This document shows positions 46,690 to 58,050 of a DNA stretch of 64,000 nt, one piece after another; positions within the stretch are counted from its first letter, which is position 1, and each line of letters opens with the position of its first letter. A model generated the notes under the pieces. The model was given only the letters and a program-made list of their open reading frames with translations. It had not been told where the DNA came from and searched no databases. The position numbers were made by a program, and so were the translations under genes. Source of the stretch: Guyanagaster necrorhizus (lineage: Eukaryota; Basidiomycota; Agaricomycetes; Agaricales; Physalacriaceae); NCBI RefSeq assembly GCF_019112545.1, contig NW_025064888.1:331383-395382 (forward strand), in the 5' to 3' direction.

Positions 46690-48225
46690 CAGGTCATAAA
46701 AACTCTCCTTGTCCTCTTACAGTCATACTGTCTTTGCTGATCTGCTGCTCTGGCTGAGCATCTGGTCCAGCAGGGGGGCTTGAAAAGTTTGAGGCATTAA
46801 GATAGGCAGAGGTGGATTGACTCCCAATGCTGGAGTTATATCAGTTTCCTTCAGCCACTCATACTGTCTCCATTCACTCACAATAAAGGCAGACATTTTG
46901 GTGGTATTAGTCATTAAGAAGCTGCCTGACCACTCAGCTTCTGAGGAATCCTCAGAGAGCATGAGTGGAGATGTGGACAGTGTCAGATGTTTGTAATCTG
47001 TAGTGTCCAAGGATAGACTCATCATTGTTGAACATAGTATCAGCACTAGAGGCTCTTTGGGAAAGGAGATACTAGAGAGTTGGGGGGGTATCAGAAGAGT
47101 TCTGGAACATCATCCTGAGACAGAGGAGTGATGCTATTGTCTCTGGCTCAGGCCTCATTAGTAGTGAGTACTTTGGTGTTTGCCTACTGCTCTAGGGCCT
47201 ATGGGTCTGACTCAGTGATACTGGGTTCTCTAAAGATCAGGGTTGAAAAGGAGTGGTCTGCTCATACTGGTGTGAGTACTGAGACAATCTTGGGGTGGAG
47301 CCCATACCAGTTGAAGATGTCAGCCCTTTCCAATCAGACCTGCTTGATGTTTCATTGCTGCTCTTTGTGCTGCTGATCATACTCAGCAGCCTTGCATGTC
47401 TACTAACTGCAATTGATAAGGTGCTCCTCAAGCTCACTTTGGACTGGCTGTGGAGCATTATGCTGTCTCTGTTCTTCTTGTCAGAGAGCTTTATCATAAT
47501 TGAATGGGATGTTGAGGTCCCATGTAAAGAATAAGCAATAGATGATTTTGTTTTGGTTTTTTCTAATCTGTCACTTGTTGTTGAGCCTGTCCAAGGAGGA
47601 CCACCCCATCCTGGTGCTGGTTTCAGCAGAGTGTTAGACTAAGATGCTACAAGACTGGCTTCTAAGTGCTGTAGAGTGGGATCTTGAAGCCACCTGAGTG
47701 ACATCAAGGGAATCTCTGGCATGATTAGCAATTCTGTGAATTCAAGAGGTGGTGGAATGGTCAGAGGAGAGAGACTGCTGAAAGAAGTCCTGCAGGAGGT
47801 TCTAGTCTTCTTGGTTAGAGACTGGAACTCATGGGTTTCTGAATCCTGCAATGTGAGGGTTGCTGTTTCTGCTGTTAGATCTTTGAGGAGGGTATTCATA
47901 TCTCTCCTCTTCTTGAACATCCCCTTGATGTAGGCTGCTAGACCTGGCTTCAGATAAGAGGCTGGTCATGGGCTGATGGGATGTTTGTTAGGATTCAGGA
48001 ATGTTATGTAAAGGAAGGTCAAGGGTTATGTTGCATAATATATGTCAAATATGTTGGAACTTGTTATAGTGTCTGATTGCCCAAGCAGTGATTAAATGGC
48101 ATCTCTAGCACAGCTGGATAATCACTAACAATCCTAACAATGTTCCAATGATAAAAGCAAGGAGTTCAAAGAACTCTCAGTCAAAGTTCAGGTCTGATGT
48201 GTTGATAAAGAGTATTCAGTTTCCT
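46690..48225 (-). pseudogene. ORF0 remnant of element H
   Basis: The same frame as ORF0 of B and D. Near 48165-48105 (minus) it encodes EFFELLAFIIGTLLGLLVII, matching the hydrophobic segment of B, and near 46990 it encodes ESILGHYRL, matching DSILGAYGL. Several stops. It is less similar than D to B. Confidence 0.65.
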
Positions 48226-48258
48226 CCACACTATAGTGTGTGAGAAAAGAGAAGAAGA

Positions 48259-48272
48259 AGCTTCAAGCTAAT
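48259..48272 (-). promoter_or_regulatory. Primer-binding site of element H (self-primer type)
   Basis: AGCTTCAAGCTAA at 48259-48271 (plus strand) abuts the 5' LTR and is exactly complementary, over 13 nt, to the LTR run TTAGCTTGAAGCT at 48428-48440. Both copies carry the same decayed CpG. The TATA box starts at 48474 on the minus strand, 34 nt from the motif start. Confidence 0.7.
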
Positions 48273-48743
48273 TGTTAGATCCAAACATCACATGAACAGA
48301 ATCACATAATAAACAGAAGCTTCCTCACACTTTAGGAAGTCATCTGAATTCACTTGATGCATATTCTGATCAATGTATCACAAGACCTTAGAGTTGGCTC
48401 GAGTATAGAATGGTGTAAGAATAAACTTTAGCTTGAAGCTGGGGATTTCCAGTGAGAGCAAGTCTACTTAAATACTATACAAGTTATAACTATTAATACC
48501 ATTGCCTATTGTGCATTGTCATGTCCTTTGTGCCCATTGTTCTTAGGTGTTGCTACTGTATATAAAAGACTGATTGTGCATTGTTGGGCAATGCTGTTGC
48601 ATCAAAAGACAATGACTGACTTAGCCTAGTTGTGATGACTAAGCTTTGTCTTATGGTCCTAAGTGCTTGAGTTGGCACCCTGACTAAGTATAAATAGGGG
48701 TTAAATCAAGAAAAAGGAATAAAATAAGGGAAAAATCATAACA
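48273..48743 (-). repeat. 5' LTR of element H (471 bp)
   Basis: Plus-strand ends are TGTTAGATCC and ATCATAACA. Contains the TATA box and self-primer motif. Confidence 0.93.
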
Positions 48744-50872
48744 GACAGTAGCCTGCTTGGTTCTAGCAGTAGAGCTGGATTCCTGAGCCTTAGCAGTGAC
48801 CACTGATGAGCCTTCAGACTCTGTATGCTTATAAAATTCATGGATCCATAACAATTCAAGTAATATTCCACTCTCTTTACAAAACCCATATCAATATCCA
48901 CAAGCTCTTCTCTCAAATCCATTCTGAATCTACATTCTAGCCTTTCCAGATCACTTAGAATAGCTTTGAATGACTTGGATATCATTATGCAATCCAAATA
49001 ATAAGTTAGTAAAATTATAATTTTCTGCTCTTAAGTGGGCTTTCAGTAAACCAATCATTGCAAGTTCAATGCATGTACTTTTGTTGTGAACTTTTCATTA
49101 CTTGTAAACTTTCTCCTGAATAGCTATGTATCATAGGCACAGCTAGGCACAATGATACCTGATCATATGAGACATATGTTATTTCCAGTATACACACAGT
49201 ATTCTAATATAGTCCACAAGGCCTACTATGATGCATATGCAAGGCTTGCTGCAGATGCCTAAGCTATTCACAGCTAGCATATAAAAGGCTAGTATACTGC
49301 AGAGGACTAATCATGTGTTTGGTTAGAGATTTGTAAGGAATATCAGAAAGACCAGCATACTATTAGCTATGTGAACTTTTAGATATGCTATGCTTAGTAC
49401 AAACCTCACAGCCTTAAAGGTTTTGCATTATAAAAAGTTCACTATGCTCACTAAGCTTAGCACTGCAGTTACTAAGGCTGTTTAACATAGTATACTTAGT
49501 ATTAATAAATAAGTAGTATAAAAGTAGCTAACCAAAAGTTCAATAGAAGAGAGCTAGCCTAATACATAAGACAGACTCTGAGGGAGTTGTTTGCCTACAA
49601 GTACTTTACTTTGGACATCTCTTAAATCTAATATACACACCTGAAGTTATAGTTCTCTACAGCTTTTAAAGAAATAACAGCTGATCACTATACAGTTGTT
49701 AAAACTTTGAGTGCTTACCTCTGCTCCAAAAACTATACTAGTGTTGGAGATACAAGTATACCCACTTATTCCCATTGTCTTAATAGTATTTACACTCCAT
49801 CTTATTTTAATTCTTCTATTCTTTCTGTCTAATTATATTTATGCTGTCACTGAATAGTATATATACCTCATAGATTTACTTATGCATCTCAGACATGTTC
49901 TCTCACATTACAAGTGCCAGTCTGAGCTTATATCTTAATAGATATCTTCTATTTGCACTCTAGTAAACCAATGGCTAGAAAACCTTTACAGGTCACTCTT
50001 GCATGGCATTCTCAACATTTTAAGTTCACTTGCATACCTGTGTGCTTCAAAAGCAGTCCAAAGCTAGGATTGAGCCCTTTAGCCACTAACAACTCAGTAC
50101 AACTGTTTCCAAACCTAGGGAACAACACCATTTGACTCTTTTGAGTTAGACACCTTGGTGCTAGAGCTTTCTTAACTCCCATAGTCCTTCTACTAGAACT
50201 GCATATAGGTTGCACCACTCAGCATCCAGATCCATACATGACATTTCTGCTATAGGAAAGCTTATATACATACTGTGAGTCTCTGTATGCACTTCAGAGT
50301 TTCATAACCCCTGTAACTATCCCTTGCTACACCCCTTGGAGGATTAGTCACCATACAGAAGTACATGACTAGACTCACCTGAACCAGCCTTCAGATTCTG
50401 TGCTTTGGTTTCACTCACCATCATAGGTTTTGTGTTTTCTGCCTGTGGGGAGTCTATTAAACAACTTTCTAGCTCATCACTGCAGTCATCAGTCATAGTG
50501 TGGGGGTTCTCCTGGTGCATCCTCAGATCTGGCTCCCATGAACAGACCACTGCAGTCTTCAATGAACAAGGCATCTTCAGCCATTGAAGCTTGATGACTT
50601 GTACCATGATGATGCATCATGATAATGGAGCAATCTATTTGCAGACTTTTTGAATTGCATTATGGATATCATTCTGATAAGCCATCATGCTGGAAATCTT
50701 CATATCAATTTGTTGGCTTCACTCTTTGACTGCAGTATATGTTATACTTAGTAGGTCCCATGAATATGATCAGCATGTTTCAAGGATGTGCTTACTACCC
50801 CCTTTCTCTTGCTGGTGTCTGCTTCCCCAGACAAGTTTGGTCTCCTGCTGCTCCATATCCATTTTGTCTGAC
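48744..50872. other. CpG-poor, AT-rich stretch without a recognisable gene
   Basis: About 2.1 kb to the right of element H. No LTR ends, pol motifs or tRNA are visible. The longest open stretches are 98 codons on the minus strand (48701-48997, partly inside the LTR) and 87 codons (50344-50607), neither with a motif I know. It looks like decayed host sequence or a very old repeat. Confidence 0.55.
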
Positions 50873-52027
50873 ATGGACACTGACAGATTCAATGTTCTGT
50901 AGTATACAATCATATTAACTTGCCAAACCTTGATTTATGGTGAATGCTTTCTCTCTGCTTGTCAAAGGGTTGATCTCAACCTCAACATGTAAGCATGTAC
51001 ACAATTCTCATGCCGATCTGTTTCTATATTATGTTGTGCAGTAGCTTTCCTTTGCTAATACCCTGATATATGACTGATAGCTCATAGGAAGAGAGGTCTT
51101 CATAGGACATCATATATCTCGCTATTCTGCATGCTTGTCTTCAAGTTCTCCCTTTCAATGTCCTATTGGATCCCATCTTTATATTGCGACATGAATCTCA
51201 TTACCACCTCATTTGTCCATGGTGTCTCTCTGGATGATACTGCTTCCACCTATGGCATGCAACAAGGCATGTTGATGAATGCTCTTGTCCTCCTGAATGT
51301 GAGTATCTGTTGCCTGTAAAGAGTTTCAGGGTCCAACGCTCTATAGTATGTGCTAACCGATGGCGTCGTCGTTTGGCCGGCTTGGGTACTCTGTCGAGAC
51401 GAGTCTAGCAAAAGTTTTATTCTTCCTCCCGTGTTCTTATGCTTGACTCTATGTGAGTTCTAGCTCTTTCACAATCGTCGTTATTACTACCATTCACGGT
51501 CGGCATGATAACAGCATCTGTTCTGGCTACGATCGGACTGCGTATTGCAATAACTGTTATTTCCGTCAGCCAACACATCGTCATAGCCCATGGAAGCTTA
51601 GCTCGTGGACTGAATTATTGCCAAGTAATGAATTTGGTCCTGTCATTGCTGAGCAACGTTTTTTTTCTACTTCGATTGTCGGAATCAAGGCTTTGTCCGC
51701 TTCATATTTATCTCTTACATTGATAAGACCTGACCTTGTACCTGTAGACGCCATAGACACTGGGTCACATCCCGACTTCAGCTGAGGCGGAGAAATACAA
51801 CCACAGCAGAACGACTCTTAACCTTGCTCGTCGAGTCAGGGATCATTTACTGTCTTTCTGGTGTATGTATCCATTTGAAAGATTTTGATATGGCGGATTC
51901 TCAGTTCCCTCAGATAACGGTTCTAATTGCTACTGTGATTCGACTTCCCTTTGGTACTCCCGGCGACGTCTACACTCCGGTCAACGTCCAGTTCGCGGTC
52001 TATATTCATCGATACCCATTTAGCTGA
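50873..52027 (+). pseudogene. Multi-pass membrane protein gene, Agaricomycete family (broken)
   Basis: Homologous to the gene at 63367. Pieces in order: MDTDRFNVL then TAG at 50900-50902, CQTLIYG (exon end 50939); MYTILMPICFYIMLC (from 50995); a block to 51298 with several hydrophobic helices; YVLTDGVVVWPAWVLC (51347-51452); SVLATIGLRIAITVISVSQ (from 51515); LLTLLVESGIIYCLSG (near 51815-51862); RLPFGTPGDVYTPVNVQFA (near 51940-52000). Introns with GT/AG ends separate them. The frame slips at a run of eight T (51660-51667) and again near 51997. With the early TAG this makes it a pseudogene, unless introns that I misplace rescue it. The 5' half is CpG-poor and the 3' half is not. Function of the family unknown. 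Confidence 0.75.
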
Positions 52028-52283
52028 TCAATTTGACTGTTCAAATTAGGGAATCTATCCGACCATAGTTCTTCTCCTTCGTCATTAAGGTGAATTACAC
52101 GGGACCATCATGTTCACGTTTGAAGACAAAAGAAATGCCATGGAACACGCACCAAACATATCCGCTTTGGATACCATGCAGTTTGGCGATAACCCTCATC
52201 TCACTCGGAAGAACAGAGACTCTAGTGGATGTGACGGACAACTGGTCAAGGATATCACAAGATTCTTAAGCTTCAGACAATTG

Positions 52284-55200
52284 TCAGATATAATACCACT
52301 TGCATTCGAAAGCGTGTACTATGAACAACCGGTTGGTACTGGTGACATTCCCACCTTTGGTATTATGGTCAAGGTGTGCAGCTTGTATAAATTGTAGGTC
52401 TTTTATCAGCTGTTCTATCTGAACTTGTACTACTTCCGACCATCTGTCCGCTACAATCGAAGAACCTAGAAAAGCCGCATTTAGATGCTCCCAGTAGAGA
52501 GGAGGAAAATTGGAATGACTTACTGATCTCATGGCAGTCCAGCCGATACGCCACGAAAGCCCATTTCTCTTCTTGCATCTTCGCCACCCTTTCTTTTCCC
52601 ATCTTCCACCTGACTCTTTCCTTCGTGATACCGAATTGATCCAGAACCGACAGCACAAAAACTTCACCATTACCGTGTCCCTTTTCAAAAACGTTGATTA
52701 TCGTGTCTCGGTTCATGCGCTGAATCATGCCTGCTACCGGTGTACCACGTTTATAGAATACGAGACTGAATACCGGGTCGTAGTTTCCAAATTTCTCCAT
52801 CAAGGTCAAAGGACCGAAGTCTTTCATAGAAAGAGGTGCTTCATAGGTGTTGATATCGTCTCGGCGTAGACGTAGAGATACTGGGAATGGCAGTGCTTCA
52901 TAGCTTAATGCTGTTATTGTCTCGAGCTCGGAAAGCCAGGGATTCAAGTTGACTCTCCGACTTGGAGCGTGTTGTGCCGGTTCACCCGGAGGGATGGGAA
53001 ATTTTCCTCGGTAAGGAACCAGATCAGTTACGAGATTGTCAGAAAGTAGAGTGTTAAGGTATTCAGATATCCAATGCAGGGGGTATCCAATTGTGGGAAG
53101 TCGCATAAGAAGTCCAAAGAAGGCTACAAGGTTGTTTGGATATCGGACTCGGCACAAGAGTTCGGCACGAGGGTTCGGAGGTTCGGGTGGGAGGATGGTG
53201 GTGATGAATACACGTGTTAGCCACAAAATGAGCTCTTCACGGGTAGCAAGTGTGGATAAGAGGCGAGGGAGTGGTTTGGCAGAAAATTCAATGGCATCCC
53301 AAGGGCCACTCGCCACAATGTGACATCCAAAGAAGCGTGCGAAGTCGTTTCCGTTCAGCAAAGCGTAACTGACAAATACCCCTGGTCACAACGAGGTTAA
53401 ATATATACGACATAAGGGACATACTTGTAAATTAAATTATCGCCGCTGTCTTTCCAAATACTAGGGTTTAGCAGGCAATTGGATGCAACCGAAGCATCAG
53501 GCTCCGGTTCTAGATTGGGCATGACAAACGTGGCCGTATTCATAGGCCCATGGGTGTAATCACTAACGCTGCATGAGGAAAATAGCGCATGTCAAGATAT
53601 ACTTAACAACTCACGGAACGTTGCTCAGCCATATTCGAGTGAACATCCGCGGGAAATCAGACGGACGATCATCAATCCCATGAGCCATCTTCATTAGCTC
53701 CTGGGAGATGTCACCCTGAAGGAGTTCTATCTTAATATGATCCTTGAGAGCCAATAGGCCATTGACCACAGCATCAAAGAAGATCTCAGAGACCGAATAG
53801 GCCGGACAATCTTCGTCCATTCTTCTTTTTTTGAATAATCCCATACGGGAATTGAATTGCGAGATACGTTCGACCATCTCAAATGCATTGAACTCGACTG
53901 ATGGGTAGTCGAACTTGACTTCCTGGACACCATCCTATGCGATCATTAGATGATGAGCGAAAGGTGCAATCCGATGCTTACAAAAAGTGATGGGTTCGGT
54001 TTCCAAGTCGCTTCAATGTGTTCTACTGCCTGAAATACATATGAACATATGAAATGCTATTCTCGACGACTATGTGTGGAGTCATACCTGCTTCTTCAAA
54101 TTCTGCGAAGGCGATCGCAATACACTAGCCCAGAGTTCGTCGAATGCCTCATGACGGTACCTCAAAACTTTGGGTGGAATGAAGCACTGAGTAATACCAT
54201 ACCATGCCTCTTCTACGGAGAATTGGGCAGAACGACGACCGTCATTCCCTGAAGCTAATATTTCGAACATCATAAGGCGCATCCCGGACAACCATTCCTG
54301 TCGAGCTTCTTTTTTGGAAGGAGGAGACATGTGCAATTGCATCTGGCCAAACTTGAATACTTCTTCGTCAGTCATATCATCGATTCCGGCTTTGATATCC
54401 TTCAAGTGTAAGTTGGGGAGATTGACGGGCCTACGCTCAAATCGTCGGTGACGACGAAGCATTTCCTGCACTGTCTGAAAGGATAACTGGGTGTCCCAAT
54501 ATCTCAGGGAGGCAACGATTCCTGGAATCGAATCTTTGGTGACATGAAGCCAACGAGGAAGCCGACAAGATGAAGTCTGCAATTCTCTCAGAAGGAATTT
54601 TACAGTGTTCATAAATCTAGGATTCTTATTAAAGACAAGTATCGAGTTTTCCAGAGATTGGAATACCTGACATGACAATAGGAGGGTAAAGCAACCCCCA
54701 TCCAAACGTAGAAAATGGTTGCTTTGATTTCTGTTTCCTGGACTCCGTCGTCGCGCTTATATAGCCGCATCGTTATCAGCTCGTCGATCATCATAAAGAG
54801 ACACAAGTTCCGAGCAATTGTCGTGGGATGTATATCGAGGAGGGTAAAATGCACTCTAGAGGTTTGGCGTTGATCCGGAGTCAATTCCAGAAAAGCCTGA
54901 CTGAGGCCTATGATAGAGCCGTAGACGTGACGACCTAGAAACCCGTGTCAAACGCTGCTACCGCATATTATAGAGACATATACCATCGCCACCTCCGCCC
55001 CAAATGAAGGACAGACACGAAAGGCGCTGCTCAGAGACCTTGAGAAGATCAAATGGATTGCCTTTATTCTCTGATCCCCAATCGGTAATGATTGACATAA
55101 CATCGTCATGACCAATCTGCAAAATTTCGTCGGTACGACCGGAATCGAGTCTTCGGATGTCACTTACTGTAAAATATTCCAGGTCTGAGCGGCTGAAATA

Positions 55201-55835
55201 TAATAGTTCAGAGGTTCATATCAAATAATAAGAAATATGATAACTCACGCCGCTTTCCGAGCCATTGATAGAGAAACAAAATTCAGTCTCCCAGTTCTAG
55301 CTTGCTGCACGAGGGTATCGTGTTCACCGACAGCACGTTCCAACTCCTGCCAAGCATCATCGGATATTCCAGTAGGCAGCTTAAGCTGTTCTATGAACTG
55401 TTTGTCATTGTGACAATCTTTCAGCGAGACGGTCCTGTTCCGCAAGCCGTAGGTTAGTGCCTTGGGTAGCCTTGAGGAGAGCTTTGCGGCCAATGGCGGG
55501 TTTGGGCTTTCGGAGAGTAATTTGGCGGATCGTAAGATTGCCTGGTAGGATCCAGCGTAATCTCCCGTTTCATACAAGGCTGCACTCAGGTTTGACGGAA
55601 AGACTGGGTCGCCAGGTTCGACTTCTTCAGCCTAAACCAGATGCATCAGGATGAGATTCTTTGACAAAAAGCGAACTAAAAGACCTGTTCATAGAGTTTT
55701 GCGGCCCTAGAAAAAAAGATGTAAAAAGTTAGAAAAGACCCCACGACCGGTGAAAAGCACGTACTGCGCAAATTGCCGGGATTTGAAATATCTATTACCC
55801 TCTTCTTTAAGTTGTACAGCACAACGTTTTGGCAT
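52284..55835 (-). CDS. 989-residue protein of unknown function, TPR-like N-terminus, DUF4470-like region
   Basis: Twelve exons join without a phase error: 55835-55765, 55706-55685, 55631-55249, 55192-55168, 55116-54984, 54934-54667, 54616-54088, 54029-53982, 53934-53615, 53568-53425, 53368-52524, 52465-52284. All introns have GT/AG ends and most are 45-60 bp. The start is an ATG at 55835 (MPKRCAVQLKEEGNRYFKS), which opens a TPR-like helix pair continuing in NLSAALYETGDYAGSYQAI. Next comes IGHDDVMSIITDWG, and then GRHVYGSIIGLSQAF and FTLLDIHPTTIARNLCL, which resemble the fungal DUF4470 region as I remember it. The C-terminal 450 residues (NYALLNGNDFARFFGCH and following) are well structured but unknown to me. 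No MYND finger and no transmembrane segment were seen. Probably soluble; function unknown. A broken copy lies next to it. Confidence 0.82.
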
Positions 55836-56189
55836 GTCTCTGTCCTAAATGTGAATAACAATTATTACCAGCAGTCGGTAGAGTGCAAGCTGCAAATTTC
55901 GTGAAGTTGTCATTGACTCGGAACTGTCAAACCAATCTAAAACTGACATCCTCGTGCTAGGAGCGAACTTAACCGCAACCCTAACAGTGAGGAACCACCG
56001 GTCCCGACGCCCGAGCACGGTCAATATCGCTGCAGGCTGTCGCTGCACCGACCGCGACTCACAGATCAACTGATCAGAGATGATGAAGAGGCAATTACAT
56101 CTCTAATACGTGGAACGCTAGCTATGCAAAAGATATTTACGGACCATGGATGACACTCAGTGAGTCAGTGATCGATGCTTCAAGAAAAT
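55836..56189. other. Intergenic region, nothing recognised
   Basis: About 350 bp upstream of the 12-exon gene, between it and the broken copy. It should contain the promoter of that gene, but I see no clear TATA box or other motif. Confidence 0.5.
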
Positions 56190-57790
56190 TAACAAGAAAA
56201 ATCTAGCTTGCTACTTTCGTCCACGTATCGGCAGTAACTGATGGACTGCAGACGTTGACGTGTTTAGTCAAACAGAACGCAAAGGGTAAAACTCACTGAT
56301 CTCATGACAGTCAATTCGGTATGTTATGAATACCCATTTCTTTGCCTTCATTTTCCTGACTCTTTCCTTCCCCATCCTCCACCTCACTTTGCTCTTCTTG
56401 ATGCCAAATTCATCTAAGGATGTGAGCACATAAATCTCGCCTTTGCCATGTCCCTTTTCAAATATCTCTTTCATCGCACCGAGATCCATGCGCTGAATCA
56501 TATTCGCTACGTTCGGCCCGCTCTTGTAGAAGACAAGATTAAAGACAGGGTAGTGATTGCCAAACATCTCCGTCAGGTTAGCGCAGCCAAATTCCTTCGG
56601 AGGAAGAGGAGCTTCGTGCGTGCCTATATCCTCTCGGCGTAGAGAGAAGATGGTCGCAAAGGAGATTGCTTCATAGTTCAGGGAAATCATTGTTTCCAGC
56701 TCAACCTGCCGCGGGTCCAAGTTCACTTTTCGACACAGACCTCGCCACTGTTCCTATGTGGACGGATGGATACCTGTCAGGGCATCCGCCGTACGGGACA
56801 ACATCAGCCACCAGTTTATCGGCAACGACGTCATTAAGGTACTCGGATACCCAATGCATGGGGTATCCAATAGCACGGAAGCACGTGAGGAGGCCAAAGA
56901 AGGCCACTAGATTGTTTGGATATCGGATGCGACCCCTCATCACTACAGATGGATTTAGAGGCCCAGGGGGGAGGATGGTGATAATCAGGACTCTGGTCAG
57001 CCACGCAACGAGTTCTTGGCGAGTAGCAAGTTCCGAGAGGGGACAAGGAAGCGGCTTGGCAGAAAACTCTGTCATCCCAGGTGTTGTTCGCAATGACACG
57101 ACAGTCGAAGAAACGCACAAAATCCTTTTGAGTTTAAGAGAATATAACTGTAATACGGTTCATGGTCAGTGCGCTGTCAGATATACAACGGGAGTAGCGC
57201 ACTTAAAAGACAATTAAATGTGGCAGAAGCATTAGACTGCTTTTCTAAATTTGGCAGTGTAAACGCGGCTCTATTCATGGCCCGTGAGTATGATCACTGG
57301 GAGGTTTTGATGAGGAAAACATGCTCGTGGCTTGCAAGATGAAGACGTACGCAGAACATTATTAAGCCACATACGAGTGAACACTCGCAGAATGTTGGCT
57401 GAGCGGTTATCAACATCGTATGCCATTTTTGTTAGCGCCTGACACATGTCTCCCTGAAAAAGCTCGATACAGACGCGACCTTTGAGTGCTATGAGACCGT
57501 CTACGACAGCATCAAAGAAGATCTCGTTAACTGAATAAGCTGGACAATCTTATTTTATCTGACAGGCACGAAAGGCATTCTGTTGAAAGAGCGCAGATAT
57601 TGAAGGGATTACCTTTCGTCCTCAGCCCCCAATCACTGCAAATTGACATCGGATGATCATGGCCAACCTAGAAATTTTCGGAGTCATCATTATATTGATG
57701 CGTACTTCTAAGTCATCAACCGGATGCGTCAGAGAATAATGTCTCCTGAGGCTGTCATGTTGCTTAGAGGAGCGATCAACGAGGCCGTAA
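56190..57790 (-). pseudogene. Broken, internally deleted copy of the 12-exon gene
   Basis: Matching parts on the minus strand: LKPLAYGLVDRS (near 57790-57750, cf. LPKALTYGLRNR); GHDHPMSICSDWG..KGNPF (near 57660-57605, cf. GHDDVMSIITDWG..KGNPF) to CLSCLS; then a jump directly to CPAYSV.EIFFDAVV.GL (near 57545-57490), which skips the equivalent of about 1.2 kb; FSAKPLPCPLSELATRQELVAWLTRV; and a C-terminal part (56726-56268) of 152 codons ending DCHEIS plus a remnant of the last exon near 56250-56190. A frameshift near 57085 separates RFFDC from FSAKPLP, and others follow. CpG is normal, so this decay differs from that in the transposon nest. Confidence 0.82.
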
Positions 57791-58050
57791 GCTAAAGGTT
57801 TGAGAAAGGTTTAAATCCAGAAGTGCTTTGTTAACATTTTCTGGTTTGCAGTTCTGGCATCCATTTCGCAACATGTTCAACAGTCGGTACATACACGACT
57901 CCGGTGAGAGGTGTAGTGTACCCCCACGAATATATGTGAATGTTAAAGTAGCCATTCTTGAAAAAAAAAAAGAATTCCATAACTCGATAGCTAAAAGCAC
58001 AAATAAAACACAAAAGCTACTCAGCATGAGTCGTCCTCTATATGAATCAA
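57791..58050. other. Short intergenic stretch between the pseudogene and RRN3
   Basis: 260 bp downstream of the RRN3 stop. It contains an A-run at 57960-57971. No gene is visible. Confidence 0.45.

Larger units (their letters stand above)
40550..48743 (-). mobile_element. Element H: complete but decayed chromovirus
   Basis: 8194 bp with LTRs at 40550-40999 and 48273-48743 and a perfect target duplication GACAG (40545-40549 and 48744-48748). The minus-strand order is 5' LTR, self-primer site, ORF0, gag, pol, 3' LTR. It is strongly CpG-depleted with many stops. It is not inside element C but directly to its right. Confidence 0.95.

Noticed and set aside
48701..48997. A 98-codon minus-strand frame as a host gene
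   Set aside because: Its C-terminal part lies in the LTR of element H, it has no motif, and the interrupted host sequence at 40390-40549 does not continue it.
54617..54705. Reading YCHVRYSNLW.. or LLSCQVFQSLENS.. as protein in the 12-exon gene
   Set aside because: Positions 54617-54666 form a 50-bp GT/AG intron; splicing joins CHV to RFMNTVKF and keeps the phase.
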